A stretch of 57,997 nt of DNA, from positions 3,484 through 61,480 of IMG/VR virus record IMGVR_UViG_3300028829_003388, one strand, 5' to 3'. Positions within the stretch are counted from its first letter, which is position 1. Each line of letters opens with the position of its first letter. This DNA comes from a virus. The notes below the pieces were generated by a model. The model searched no databases and was not told the DNA's origin. It saw nothing but the letters and a program-made list of their open reading frames with translations. Shown one piece after another: positions 44,110 to 54,586 of the stretch. The translations under genes and the position numbers were made by a program.

Positions 44110-44131
44110 AAGATAAATAACTATTTATCTT
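44110..44131 (+). promoter_or_regulatory. Inverted repeat containing a TATTTAT element
   Basis: AAGATAAAT, loop AACT, ATTTATCTT is a perfect 9-bp inverted repeat. The right arm includes the TATTTAT element at 44122-44128, 14-15 bases before the ATG at 44144. It may combine a promoter with an RNA hairpin. Confidence 0.45.
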
Positions 44132-44143
44132 AAAAGTAATTCT

Positions 44144-47100
44144 ATGCCAAAATCATATAGATTAAAAACCGAAGTCGGTGTTGATAAAGAAGTCAGAATA
44201 AATATAGAACAAGACTTCGACTTCTTAGAGATTTTGTCTTTAAAATTAAGACAAGAGGATTTGTATGATAGATTTTGTGCGGATTATGGTATTGTGGTTG
44301 GTAGAGTAGTTGCTAATGGGGGGTTTGGAGTACCAAACGCTACGATATCGGTATTTGTACCATTAGATAGTGTAGATGAAAATAATCCAGTAATATCTAC
44401 ACTATACCCATACAAAAATTTAAAAACAAAAAGTGATGACGGTTATAGATATAACCTCTTACCTTATAAAAAAGAATATGGTGGACACACACCAACAGGT
44501 ACTTTTCCGGATAGAGAGGATGTACTAACAAGAAAAGAAGTATTACAAGTATATGAAAAATATTATAAGTATACTGTAAAAACTAACGAGTCGGGTGATT
44601 TTATGATAGTTGGAGTACCTGTTGGTCAACACAAATTAGTTATGGATTTAGACCTATCTAACATGGGTCAATTTTCTTTAAGACCCGCAGATTTAGTTAG
44701 GATGGGAAGAGGTGTTCCAACACAATTTAATGGTCAGAATTTTAAGGCGTCAGAAGATTTAGATAGTTTACCACAAATAGTTAATAGTGTAACAGAAATA
44801 GAAGTAACACCATTTTGGGGTGAAAACGACATATGTGATGTAGGCATTACACGCTCCGACTTTGACCTAAGAGAGTTGGGAATTGAAATCCAACCACAAG
44901 CGGTTTTTATGGGTTCTTTATTTAGTAGTACTGAAGACGATTTCCTTAAAGGTAACTGTAAACCAAAAAACGATTTAGGTAAACTTTGTGATACTGTTGC
45001 AGGTCCTGGACAAATTTTAGCGTTGAGACAAACAATAGATGTGGACAGTGAAGGTCAGCCGATAATTGAACAACACTTCTTAGAGGAAGGAGGTAATGTT
45101 ATTGACGATAATGGTGCGTGGATGGTTGACTTACCTATGAATATAGATTACGTAACAACCAATGAATTTGGTGAGCAGGTAATATCGTTAGACCCAACAG
45201 TAGGAATACCTACAAAAGGTAGATATAGGTTTAGAATAAAGTATCAAAACGAAAGTGGGTTAAAAAGTGATATTATAAGGGCGGATTACTTAATTCCAAA
45301 TATAAGAGAACATGGATGGACAGGAACAACTATAGAAGATATACCTGAAAATCAGGCGGAAAGAAGGGCATATCTTGAAACACTTATACCTACAGACGAA
45401 GAAAGAAATAAATCTTACGCGTTTTCACTAAATTGGGATGATTACCACGATAAAATTGCCGCTATAAATTGCGAAGATAGTTTTTATCAGTTTAGTTATA
45501 ATAAAGTTTATACAGTTGCATCACATTTGGATAGATTTAAATGGGGTAGAAACAGAATAAAACACTTAGGTATTAAAGAAATAAATGACAAAACATGTCA
45601 GAGTGAAAATAACCCATTACCTGTAAATGACGCACAGAGAAACGGTAGTATCTTAGTATTTCTATTTAATTTTCTGATTTCAATACTCACACTACCACTA
45701 ATATCATTATTAGTGGTGGCCCATGTTATAACATTGATATGGCCATTAGTTAGAGCGATAATAATAGTTATAAAGGCGATAATTAACTTTGTATTATATA
45801 GTATATGTTTAATCGTTGCATTCTTCTCAAGAAAAAAATCAAAAGAAGACTGCGTTAAAAAAGAAATAACACCACCACCAAAAGATAGTCCATTTAGTAA
45901 TATAACATTACCAATGTTAAGTTATCCTGATTGTGAGGCATGTGCATGTGACTCAGGGATACCTGAAGAGGAAAGTAGTGATACCGCATCACAATTAGAA
46001 AGTTATGCGGATGAAGTTAATTTTGGACCATTAATTGATGCGTCTTATACTGAACTTTATCAGGGTTCATTTGGTCCTGAGAGTGTTGGGGATGACCAAG
46101 ACTGTGACGGTATTGCTAGTGCGGAGTATAGAATAACCGCTAAAAGTATAATGTCGGCGGGTTATGATGAATATAGTAAAAATGGTTATTATACTAGGCA
46201 ATTAAAAGAAGAGGGAGACGGTATTGAAGACTGTGATTGGTCAGTTGCTAATTCTTTTAATAGGAGAGACCAAGTACAGTGGTATAAATCACCGGCATAT
46301 CCTGTTGTTAAAGGTAATAATGTTAGGATAAGATGGAAAAGTGGGTCTCAACCTACATGGGCACAGGCACTTAATTTATTAAATCGTAGAAAAATGTATT
46401 TCGGTGAGTCTGCAATTGCAACCAATAAATTAGACGCTAACGGATGGGACACGTCAAGTGAAGGTGAATATCCAGCACCTACAGATACTTTAGAGTATAA
46501 TAGAAGAACTACTACTTGTATAAAGGGTGAAATACTGAATAATCAGATACCTGGTGCTTCAATACAACCACCATCTAATACTTTTAATAGATGGTTAGAT
46601 AATGCGTTTATTATGGTATTGGACCCAGGAGAAACGATGGAAAATGGACAACTTTTCTTCTTCAATAATCCACAAAATATTAATGACCCGAACTATGTAG
46701 CATTTCCTGATGGTAATCAATTTGATAATACCGGTATAACAGGTACTTGTGAAGGTAGTGAAACTTCATATATTAATAAAAGCTTAAGATATGTAGATAG
46801 ACAGGGTACGATAAAAAATGTAACAGTACAGTTGTATAATACCGCAACTACAATGTCGTATGATTTTAAATCAGGAGTAGAATACTTCCAATGCATAAAG
46901 ACGTTTAGTATTTGGGATATTTTCTCTAAAGGAGAGCCATCACAAAATAGCAATGCGTGGAATACAAGATATAAAAGATTTAGTGGTGACGATAACAGTT
47001 CAGAACCTGATGGGTATAATAACGTAGCTGCAAGTGCATTAGTTAGATATATAACTGATTATTATCAAACATATGGTAATAACTGGAATGGAGAAGAAAT

Positions 47101-49627
47101 GGGATATAGTGAATCTATAACTAAAAGCACATCTAATTATGGTTCAATAGCACCTGAAGATTCTGGTAGTATAAGAATTGTTGTTGCGGTTAGAGGTGTT
47201 GACCCGTATATGCCAAGACAAAGGATTAAATATGATTTATCAAAGTTATTTGGACATGGAGTAAATAATTTACATGATTTTTCTAACACAGTAACAGTCA
47301 CCGGTGATTACTTTTTAAATATACCTATACAGGCCAATGATGACATGATGAGTAATCCTCCTTGGAGGAATGATGATTATACTGCCATTGCTCACTATAG
47401 AATATGGCAAGAAAATCTAAACAATAAGAATAAATTGTATTTCCATAATTGTGATAATAATGGTAGAAGGTATAACTCTTCAGATACTATAGTTGGATAT
47501 GATTTTAATACTAACTTATGGCATAAACCATACTTATTTACACCGGACGAAGATTTATGGCAAGAGTTTAATACCTACTGCCCAAACAAATATATTTCAC
47601 TCGACAAACAGTTCACAGAAGTAAGAAGAACATATAGTTCAGGGTCATCTAACCCTAATGGTTCATTTGAAAGATGGATGGGAATGTTCGGTAATGGGGT
47701 ACACACACCTAGTGGGTTCTCTGATTATTTAGGAACTAATGGAGGTAATTTACCCGGACTAAACTCAGGTAAATTTCCGAGATATGGGATAAACTCATGG
47801 GTCCAAAGAAGTATTGAAGGATGTGGATATCAGTATAATTATAGAGGGCCAAATAACCCGGATGGGGATGATATGCAAACAAATTCAGATGGTAGAAGAA
47901 GACAGTTATCCGCTAATGGTAATAGACAGTTAATAACTGTTTCACCTTTATATTTACCTGAAGATTATAAAGATGGTGATGAGAGCCAAGGTGTACCACA
48001 CACTAAAATGGTTAATAGTCAAAAAATATTATTCCGCTCAGATAGAATACCATCATCTGATAATTTTGACTCACCAGATTTTGGAGTATTCGTGGCAAGT
48101 AAAAAGATACAATATAGAAGATACGCACTACATTTAAATTTAAGACAACAGTTATTTTTAGCTGAAGATGACGGAACAGTTACCGATATTGCCGGTTCTA
48201 TAGTACCTACAGATGCTAGTGGTGCCTATGAAGATATGATTGAAGATACAAACTGTGAAACATCTTTATTGTTGTCTTCATTTAATTGTGATGGTATGGT
48301 ACCGTTAGGATGTTATAGTGGTGACGGAGAAAACTTTGGTATAGAACAACCATGTGATATACCATTAGACTTAGAATTTAATATACAAGGAGACCAAAGA
48401 CTTAATAAGGGTTGTTACACTTTTGTAATTAAAAAACCGGTTAAGACTTTAAGGGCGGATATTGAAATGTTTTTTGAATACCGTACAAGAATGAGATTTA
48501 TGTTTGCGGTATGTCAGGGAGTTATAGGAGAGTCATTCCAAAACAACTGGTTAAACGGTACATTATATATGCCCACATTCCAAAAACAAACATTATATGG
48601 TAGTGAAAGTGAAGTTAAAAGGTATAGGTATTGTGGTGACCCACAACAACCATTTGCCGCGTTAAGAAGACAGGGACCAATTTATTTTAATACCGACACT
48701 AATTCTTTTTATTATAGGTCAACACCATTTGATGATAATACAAATCAGTTTGTGGGTCAGGTACCTAGTAGAGACTACTATTACGGACAAAACTTAAAGA
48801 ATATATGGTTCCCAACAACTATTATGGAATTAGGTCCGAGAGACGAATTTACCAAAGAGATTACCTTTTCTCCTGAGTTTGAGGGTTATATAATTGATAC
48901 TATTAAATCTACATCTTATCAAAACCCAACTGACGTTGTAAACTTATTCCTACTATCAAGACTTGCAAATACTAGTTTCTTAGAACAGTTCTCAAATACA
49001 GGAGACGCGTCTATAGGACAATTGTTCTCAAGGGCTGATGGCACTGCTTTAAGCAGGTTCTTCGACGCAAGAGTTGATGGTGACTTCTCACAGATGGTTA
49101 GTATTAACTCTGAGTATGGTGTTGTCCCATTTTTAGATGGTAATTATTGTGATGACGCAATCACAGTACAGGACGATAGGTTCGGTATATGGTTTAGTTC
49201 TAACACTATTGACAGGAGAATCCTAACCAACGGGACTACGACATTTGGTACCAACCCTGAAGGTCCGGATAATTATTTTGGTTATCCTAAGACACAAATA
49301 GTTCCTTATTACATGTGGTATATAAACAATAACGGATTGTTTGGTACTGAATACAATAATTGGCAGACTGAATACATTTTCTCCTCTAAGTATCAGGGTG
49401 ATGACTTCTTTGAGGGAGGACAACCATATATGAAACCTAATTATGGTTATGGTAGGGGGCATATCTTTAATAAGAGTGCTGTTGACCCTGAGTATGATTC
49501 TTACCCTATCAATAACGAGAATAGTAACAACTTTAAGGTTGGTTCTCCTTTTTATTTTTACTTTGGTTTGAAGAGAGGTAAGTCAGCAATGAACAGATAC
49601 ATAAAAAAATATATTTTTAATTTATAA
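44144..49627 (+). CDS. Giant baseplate/fibre protein with internal membrane-like helices
   Basis: 1827 residues. Residues ~45-185 resemble a carboxypeptidase-regulatory/CnaB-like beta domain (VVGRVVANGGFGVPNATISV ... TVKTNESGDFMIVGVPVG). At ~505-563 is a strongly hydrophobic stretch (ILVFLFNFLISILTLPLISL, ending before FFSRKKSKED) with at least two membrane-spanning helices, followed by a short acidic Cys-rich segment (CEACACDSG). The remaining 1200 residues are beta-rich with aromatic and Asp/Asn-rich loops. No family recognised beyond the beta domain. Between gp6 and other wedge genes, it is probably a structural baseplate protein. A membrane-active role is inferred only from the helices. 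Confidence 0.65.
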   Translation: MPKSYRLKTEVGVDKEVRINIEQDFDFLEILSLKLRQEDLYDRFCADYGIVVGRVVANGGFGVPNATISVFVPLDSVDENNPVISTLYPYKNLKTKSDDGYRYNLLPYKKEYGGHTPTGTFPDREDVLTRKEVLQVYEKYYKYTVKTNESGDFMIVGVPVGQHKLVMDLDLSNMGQFSLRPADLVRMGRGVPTQFNGQNFKASEDLDSLPQIVNSVTEIEVTPFWGENDICDVGITRSDFDLRELGIEIQPQAVFMGSLFSSTEDDFLKGNCKPKNDLGKLCDTVAGPGQILALRQTIDVDSEGQPIIEQHFLEEGGNVIDDNGAWMVDLPMNIDYVTTNEFGEQVISLDPTVGIPTKGRYRFRIKYQNESGLKSDIIRADYLIPNIREHGWTGTTIEDIPENQAERRAYLETLIPTDEERNKSYAFSLNWDDYHDKIAAINCEDSFYQFSYNKVYTVASHLDRFKWGRNRIKHLGIKEINDKTCQSENNPLPVNDAQRNGSILVFLFNFLISILTLPLISLLVVAHVITLIWPLVRAIIIVIKAIINFVLYSICLIVAFFSRKKSKEDCVKKEITPPPKDSPFSNITLPMLSYPDCEACACDSGIPEEESSDTASQLESYADEVNFGPLIDASYTELYQGSFGPESVGDDQDCDGIASAEYRITAKSIMSAGYDEYSKNGYYTRQLKEEGDGIEDCDWSVANSFNRRDQVQWYKSPAYPVVKGNNVRIRWKSGSQPTWAQALNLLNRRKMYFGESAIATNKLDANGWDTSSEGEYPAPTDTLEYNRRTTTCIKGEILNNQIPGASIQPPSNTFNRWLDNAFIMVLDPGETMENGQLFFFNNPQNINDPNYVAFPDGNQFDNTGITGTCEGSETSYINKSLRYVDRQGTIKNVTVQLYNTATTMSYDFKSGVEYFQCIKTFSIWDIFSKGEPSQNSNAWNTRYKRFSGDDNSSEPDGYNNVAASALVRYITDYYQTYGNNWNGEEMGYSESITKSTSNYGSIAPEDSGSIRIVVAVRGVDPYMPRQRIKYDLSKLFGHGVNNLHDFSNTVTVTGDYFLNIPIQANDDMMSNPPWRNDDYTAIAHYRIWQENLNNKNKLYFHNCDNNGRRYNSSDTIVGYDFNTNLWHKPYLFTPDEDLWQEFNTYCPNKYISLDKQFTEVRRTYSSGSSNPNGSFERWMGMFGNGVHTPSGFSDYLGTNGGNLPGLNSGKFPRYGINSWVQRSIEGCGYQYNYRGPNNPDGDDMQTNSDGRRRQLSANGNRQLITVSPLYLPEDYKDGDESQGVPHTKMVNSQKILFRSDRIPSSDNFDSPDFGVFVASKKIQYRRYALHLNLRQQLFLAEDDGTVTDIAGSIVPTDASGAYEDMIEDTNCETSLLLSSFNCDGMVPLGCYSGDGENFGIEQPCDIPLDLEFNIQGDQRLNKGCYTFVIKKPVKTLRADIEMFFEYRTRMRFMFAVCQGVIGESFQNNWLNGTLYMPTFQKQTLYGSESEVKRYRYCGDPQQPFAALRRQGPIYFNTDTNSFYYRSTPFDDNTNQFVGQVPSRDYYYGQNLKNIWFPTTIMELGPRDEFTKEITFSPEFEGYIIDTIKSTSYQNPTDVVNLFLLSRLANTSFLEQFSNTGDASIGQLFSRADGTALSRFFDARVDGDFSQMVSINSEYGVVPFLDGNYCDDAITVQDDRFGIWFSSNTIDRRILTNGTTTFGTNPEGPDNYFGYPKTQIVPYYMWYINNNGLFGTEYNNWQTEYIFSSKYQGDDFFEGGQPYMKPNYGYGRGHIFNKSAVDPEYDSYPINNENSNNFKVGSPFYFYFGLKRGKSAMNRYIKKYIFNL

Positions 49628-51342
49628 TGAGTAATCAAAAATCATCTGAAATTAGAATTGTTAGGGGTGAAGACAGATTTGCTGGCGCGTCAAACTCTGA
49701 CTTATCTATTAATGTTGATTTAAATAATAATAAAAAAAATATAATAGAGGGTGACAGGTCAATAGTAGTAAATGTTGAGGAAAGGTTTGATAAAGAAAGA
49801 CAAGAATCTACTAAATTTAGAATTGCGGGTAAAATAACAAATATATTTAATAACACAATAAGTGGACAAACGACTTATGGTCCATTTCTTAATTCTTTGT
49901 ATTATGTTGATGTATTAAACTCCGTTGAAAACGGTGCACCATGGAAAGGATACCCTCAGTATGATGAGTTTACATTTTATCGTACAAGAGGGATAGACGG
50001 TCACGTACCTTTCGTTAATAAAAGTGCCACGACATATAATTGGTCTGTTTATGTTTCATATGCTTCTGGTAATGAAACCGAACAATATTTAAAACATACC
50101 GTTAATTTTAGTAGTGGTTCATCATCAAACACTTTTGTTGTTACTGACGGTGTACCGTATTATATTCTTAATAAAACAGATAGAGGTAAAAGTTTAATTA
50201 CTTTTTATTGCGGTTTTAAACACAACCTTTCTGTTGGTGATTGGATTTACACTAAAGACGTTATTGATGGTAAACAATATTTTGAAGTATACAGTATAGG
50301 TAACGAGTCTTATGGAAATGAAGATACGGTATTTTCAATATTTAATTATGGTTTTGAAGACCCGCTATTTGGTGACTATGCTGTGGGTAACTTTAAAAGA
50401 GTTGGTGACATAAATAATAAAACCGAAACCACATCTGAATATTATATTAGAAAACACAAAATACTAACTAAAAATAGTTTTTCTGACATTACAAAAATGG
50501 GATTTGAAAGGAACCCATTTCCGATTAAGAAACAATTAGAATATTCAGGACTGACACCCAATCAAGTTCAAAGAACATCAATAAAAGATGGCTCCACTAC
50601 GGCGGGATACTCTTTTGATAAAGATATTGATATTAGTGGTCTTAAAGATAACCAAGATAGACCCATTACCGAGTTATTTGTAACAATACTTAATAGAGGT
50701 TATATGGGTTGGTTTAATAACCCATACTTAGTTAATAACACCACAGGTATACAAGTGGGGTGGGATTTAAATTTTAAAGACAATCAAATTGATAGTTGGT
50801 GGAATGTAGGTAATGTCCTTAATAGGGATGATATACCTAATAATTTTTATCAAATAGGTAGTAAAAAATTTCATTATAATAAAACATTACCAATAGGTCA
50901 TGAAATCATGGGTGCGGTTTGTGAATACAATGACTACGAACAGGTTGAAACTGTGTTAAGTAAAATACATCATAAGATATCCTACAACCCTCAGATATTT
51001 GATAATAATAGTGTTAATACATTACCTGATGGTTACACATATGAACCGCACCATACAGTACCTATAAGGGTTTATTCTGATTTTATAGAGACAGGGGATA
51101 AAGATAAGGTGGACTTAGTACCTGACTACGCATTCTTTTCAAAGTATAATAATCAATGGAGATGGAGAGACCTCTATAGTTATGGTTATATAGACTCAAA
51201 CGGAAACGGTTTAAATACTCCTTTTTTAAATGGATGTCATTACCCATTTAAAGAAATATTATTTTTATTAACACCGATGAAGAGAAATATAAACTTGTTT
51301 AATGACATAATATTTGCACCAATAACTGACGATTGTGAATAA
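49627..51342 (+). CDS. Baseplate/tail structural protein of unknown family
   Basis: 571 residues starting by a TAATG overlap with the previous stop. Sequence is beta-rich with many Asn, Tyr and Gly (for example FNNTISGQTTYGPFLNSLYY, YNWSVYVSYASGNETEQY). No membrane segment or enzyme motif is seen. The last codons overlap the GTG start of the next gene by 8 bases, so it is made with its neighbours. I infer a baseplate or fibre-base part by position only. Confidence 0.7.
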   Translation: MSNQKSSEIRIVRGEDRFAGASNSDLSINVDLNNNKKNIIEGDRSIVVNVEERFDKERQESTKFRIAGKITNIFNNTISGQTTYGPFLNSLYYVDVLNSVENGAPWKGYPQYDEFTFYRTRGIDGHVPFVNKSATTYNWSVYVSYASGNETEQYLKHTVNFSSGSSSNTFVVTDGVPYYILNKTDRGKSLITFYCGFKHNLSVGDWIYTKDVIDGKQYFEVYSIGNESYGNEDTVFSIFNYGFEDPLFGDYAVGNFKRVGDINNKTETTSEYYIRKHKILTKNSFSDITKMGFERNPFPIKKQLEYSGLTPNQVQRTSIKDGSTTAGYSFDKDIDISGLKDNQDRPITELFVTILNRGYMGWFNNPYLVNNTTGIQVGWDLNFKDNQIDSWWNVGNVLNRDDIPNNFYQIGSKKFHYNKTLPIGHEIMGAVCEYNDYEQVETVLSKIHHKISYNPQIFDNNSVNTLPDGYTYEPHHTVPIRVYSDFIETGDKDKVDLVPDYAFFSKYNNQWRWRDLYSYGYIDSNGNGLNTPFLNGCHYPFKEILFLLTPMKRNINLFNDIIFAPITDDCE

Positions 51343-52624
51343 GTACAGACTTAATTTTAATAGTAACGATAAGTACATCAATATACCAATACAAATTAAA
51401 ACGGATTTGGTTGGTAGGGATGACTTAATAGATGTTTATGAAGAGGATGTTATAGAACAAGTAATTAATCCTATTGAGGATTTTGAGGTTACTAGATATG
51501 CGCACAAGAATTGGACTTATCAGGGTAATTTTAAAACAAGTATAGAATATAAATTTAATTTTTTTGATAGGAGTGTTAGTATAGATGACGCAACCACAAG
51601 TAGATGGATTAGTGATTATGTCTTCACAGAGAACCCAAATTTTACTGGTACATGTTTTAACGAGGCTGAAATATATTACACTGCAAATTCATTCAAGAGG
51701 AGTTTCTTCAAATTAGATTTTTATGACACAATAGATTCAGAAACACAACAAATCTATTTAACGGTTATAATACCAACACAACAAGGTAAAGAGAGACTTT
51801 CAAGTACGACACCCTTTAGCGGTAGTACGGGACCTATATCAGGACCTACTATCCCTGTGGTATTACCCGATACCTCTCCTGCTGGTGGTAGGGCAGGTTC
51901 GTCCGTAGTATCTAAATCTGCTAAAGTTTATAATGATAAGTTAAATGAGATATTGGTAAAAAATGAGGGTTTAAAAAATAATCAAAAAAAGATGAACCCT
52001 GGTAATATCGCTTATAAATCTCAGTTACAATTTGAATTAGATGAAGTTAAAAGAAAGGCGGAAGAAACGAATAAAGAAACTTATGGTGGGTTAATTATTG
52101 ATAGAATAACACCTGGACCGGGTGATTTTGGAGATAGCGGGGGAGGTGGAGGACCACTATTCCCAACAGGGGATGATGGTGTAACACCAATAGACCCAGA
52201 CCCACCTGGTGAGGGAGGAGACGTAAACCCTAATCCACAAGGTATAGGAACAGGAACGACGCCGGTCTTAACTATCGCACCACCTAACGTAGATATAAAG
52301 TTACCTGATTTTGTATTGGATTATATAGGTGATAAAGAAGGTTATTTCATATACTGGTTGAAAAACCCAACCTATATTAATATAGATACTTTATATATGG
52401 GTGCTAAGTTTTTTAACGCAAAAACGGGACAGTTCATAAGGATGACTAATACACCACAATCTGAGATATCTCAGAAATTTAATTTTGATAAAAGTAAGAT
52501 GTTTTATCGTAAAGTTTATTTAGATATAAATAATTATGAATATGAGATAAAAAATGTTGAAAATGATGTTAGAGTAGGAATTGGAACCCCCATAAATTGG
52601 TATGAATATGTAAACCCATCGTGA
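51335..52624 (+). CDS. Baseplate/tail protein with a Gly/Pro-rich linker
   Basis: 429 residues from a GTG start at 51335, inside the previous gene's end; no in-frame ATG fits. Residues ~1-150 are beta-rich. A Ser/Gly/Pro stretch follows near 160-190 (GSTGPISGPTIPVVLPDTSP), then a short coiled-coil-like part (KMNPGNIAYKSQLQFELDEV), then a Gly/Pro/Asp linker near 270-310 (DSGGGGGPLFP) and a C-terminal beta domain. The build suggests two folded ends joined flexibly, as in fibre-attachment proteins. No family recognised. Confidence 0.65.
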   Translation: MNKYRLNFNSNDKYINIPIQIKTDLVGRDDLIDVYEEDVIEQVINPIEDFEVTRYAHKNWTYQGNFKTSIEYKFNFFDRSVSIDDATTSRWISDYVFTENPNFTGTCFNEAEIYYTANSFKRSFFKLDFYDTIDSETQQIYLTVIIPTQQGKERLSSTTPFSGSTGPISGPTIPVVLPDTSPAGGRAGSSVVSKSAKVYNDKLNEILVKNEGLKNNQKKMNPGNIAYKSQLQFELDEVKRKAEETNKETYGGLIIDRITPGPGDFGDSGGGGGPLFPTGDDGVTPIDPDPPGEGGDVNPNPQGIGTGTTPVLTIAPPNVDIKLPDFVLDYIGDKEGYFIYWLKNPTYINIDTLYMGAKFFNAKTGQFIRMTNTPQSEISQKFNFDKSKMFYRKVYLDINNYEYEIKNVENDVRVGIGTPINWYEYVNPS

Positions 52625-53676
52625 ACCAAGAAAAATATTATATAAAAATCTCACCTGAGACCATCAAAGGGGATATAGCTCAAAAAACTTTAAGTGGTAT
52701 TACTTTCGGGGTCTATTCTGCGATGACGGCAGTTTTGAATGGTGAGATACTGACAGACATGTCTGTACCTATATTATTTAATCAGACTTTTGATGATATG
52801 GGGTTTTATTCTCCGTTTGATGGATTTATCTTACAAAAAGATGTGGTCACCAACTTTGTTGTTAGTGGTGACCCTACAAACCAATATAAGGTTTATTTAT
52901 ACAACACATCGGATGAGTTTAAGAAGTTTTTAAAACTTTCTAACTACACTATTGATTGGGGTGACGGAACGGTCGAACCGTTCACCGAGAAATTCCCTAA
53001 TTACAAAGAACATACTTACCCACCAACCAATGATAGGTATATAATAAAATTGACTCAAAAAAATCCATGGGGTATTACTGACATTGAAAAACCTATTGAT
53101 ATACCTAATACACCTATTACAATCAATAACCAATTAGGTAATATAACATTTACCGCTCAAGGGGGTAATTGGGCAAACATTCCGATAAACTATAATTTTA
53201 TTTTTACGGGAGACTCAGAAAACACTGTTTCCGCTCAGGTATCAAACCAATCAGTAACGATTAGTGGATATACATCCTCAAAACTTACCAACCTAAAATT
53301 ATATGGTCCCACTAAATATGACACGTCTATTGTTGTTAAGAAAAAAAATGAAAACTACGGTAGGGTTACCGAAATAACAAACGCTTACACAGCCTATACT
53401 ATACAGAACGTAGACTACTACGATTACCCTAATGGGAAGACAATTTTCTTCATGGATAGTGAAGGATTAACTGAAGAAATGTTGGTCGCAGAACCTATTA
53501 CAAAAGAAGAAGTATTATTTGGTGTTGTATCCTCACCGGAAATACAATCGCAAATATTTATAGATAGAGGTAAAACATCTGCGTTTGAAGGAATTCAGAG
53601 ACTCGGCGAAGTTGATAACATTGGAGACTTAGTATCTTATGGATACGGTTTCTTTAAAATAAAAGAACAGGAATAA
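52621..53676 (+). CDS. Tail protein with a PKD-like domain
   Basis: 351 residues from a GTG start overlapping the previous TGA. Residues ~95-160 show a PKD/Ig-type fold signature: YTIDWGDGTVEPFTEKFPNY, then EHTYPPTNDRYIIKLTQKNP, i.e. W-G-D-G-T followed by H-T-Y and a closing strand. PKD domains commonly mediate binding to polysaccharide or protein surfaces. The rest is beta-rich without known family. It lies in the wedge/fibre block with coupled translation. Confidence 0.65.
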   Translation: MNQEKYYIKISPETIKGDIAQKTLSGITFGVYSAMTAVLNGEILTDMSVPILFNQTFDDMGFYSPFDGFILQKDVVTNFVVSGDPTNQYKVYLYNTSDEFKKFLKLSNYTIDWGDGTVEPFTEKFPNYKEHTYPPTNDRYIIKLTQKNPWGITDIEKPIDIPNTPITINNQLGNITFTAQGGNWANIPINYNFIFTGDSENTVSAQVSNQSVTISGYTSSKLTNLKLYGPTKYDTSIVVKKKNENYGRVTEITNAYTAYTIQNVDYYDYPNGKTIFFMDSEGLTEEMLVAEPITKEEVLFGVVSSPEIQSQIFIDRGKTSAFEGIQRLGEVDNIGDLVSYGYGFFKIKEQE

Positions 53677-53677
53677 A

Positions 53678-54586
53678 ATGGCTTTAGGAACATACGGAAC
53701 AACAAGACCAGCAGACATGTCCCCTGAGGACGTGGAAATCATATTAAACTACACCCCATCGAGGGATGTGACAAATGATTTCGTACTAAAAACTTTGGAT
53801 GCTACTGAGGTATTGACTCCGTATTTTCATAACGCAGATACGGGAGGTAATACAAATGTAGAGATACTCGGAGGATTATACAATTTAAAATTACCCTCGG
53901 AGGAGTTCAACGAATTGGGTATATATACACTTTTTATTAGACCTGTAGAGATTAGAACTACAATAACGGATTGTGGTGTATTATCTGCATTACCTAACGT
54001 TAAGGGTATTATTATTGACTTAAACAGCGTCCCCTCACAGTACAGAAATAGATTTATAAACCAAGGATTAGTGGGTCATAGAGTAGAGTATCTAAATGAT
54101 GATGGTACAAAGATAACTAATTTTTATAGAATTATAACATCATCATTTTACTGTGAGCCAGTAGTCACTAATTTAACAAACTCCTCACAAAAATCTATTA
54201 GATATAGATATGTTGATAGTGGTAGTGACTTATTATTCTGTACAGTGTCCCCTTCAAGTGCTCCGTCAAACAAACCAAACGCAACACCGTTTATAGGTCA
54301 ACCAAATCAGAATATTATAATAACAAATACCTTCTTTAATCCAATTACGGTTGAAATAGAGATGGCGGAACACGATATTGAGACACTTGCAATTGCGTTG
54401 TATGGTAATCAAACTAAATCTATTGAAGATGGTGTCTACACATTATATGATAATGACCTTAATATCTACAAGCAGTATAACTTATATGAAATTCGTGATG
54501 AATTTAATAATCTATTATATGAAGTACGACAAAACAGAGGTACTAATATAGACTTTAGTAAAAACTTCACAAATATCACTCAGTAA
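53678..54586 (+). CDS. Baseplate/tail protein of unknown family
   Basis: 302 residues, beginning 1 base after the previous stop and ending in a TAATG overlap with the next gene. It contains a beta-rich core (YNLKLPSEEFNELGIYTLFI RP-type strands) and a Ser/Pro/Asn-rich stretch near residue 190-205 (SPSSAPSNKPN). No motif known to me. Its consistent overlap with the gpI/gp7-like gene suggests a stoichiometric structural partner. Confidence 0.65.
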   Translation: MALGTYGTTRPADMSPEDVEIILNYTPSRDVTNDFVLKTLDATEVLTPYFHNADTGGNTNVEILGGLYNLKLPSEEFNELGIYTLFIRPVEIRTTITDCGVLSALPNVKGIIIDLNSVPSQYRNRFINQGLVGHRVEYLNDDGTKITNFYRIITSSFYCEPVVTNLTNSSQKSIRYRYVDSGSDLLFCTVSPSSAPSNKPNATPFIGQPNQNIIITNTFFNPITVEIEMAEHDIETLAIALYGNQTKSIEDGVYTLYDNDLNIYKQYNLYEIRDEFNNLLYEVRQNRGTNIDFSKNFTNITQ

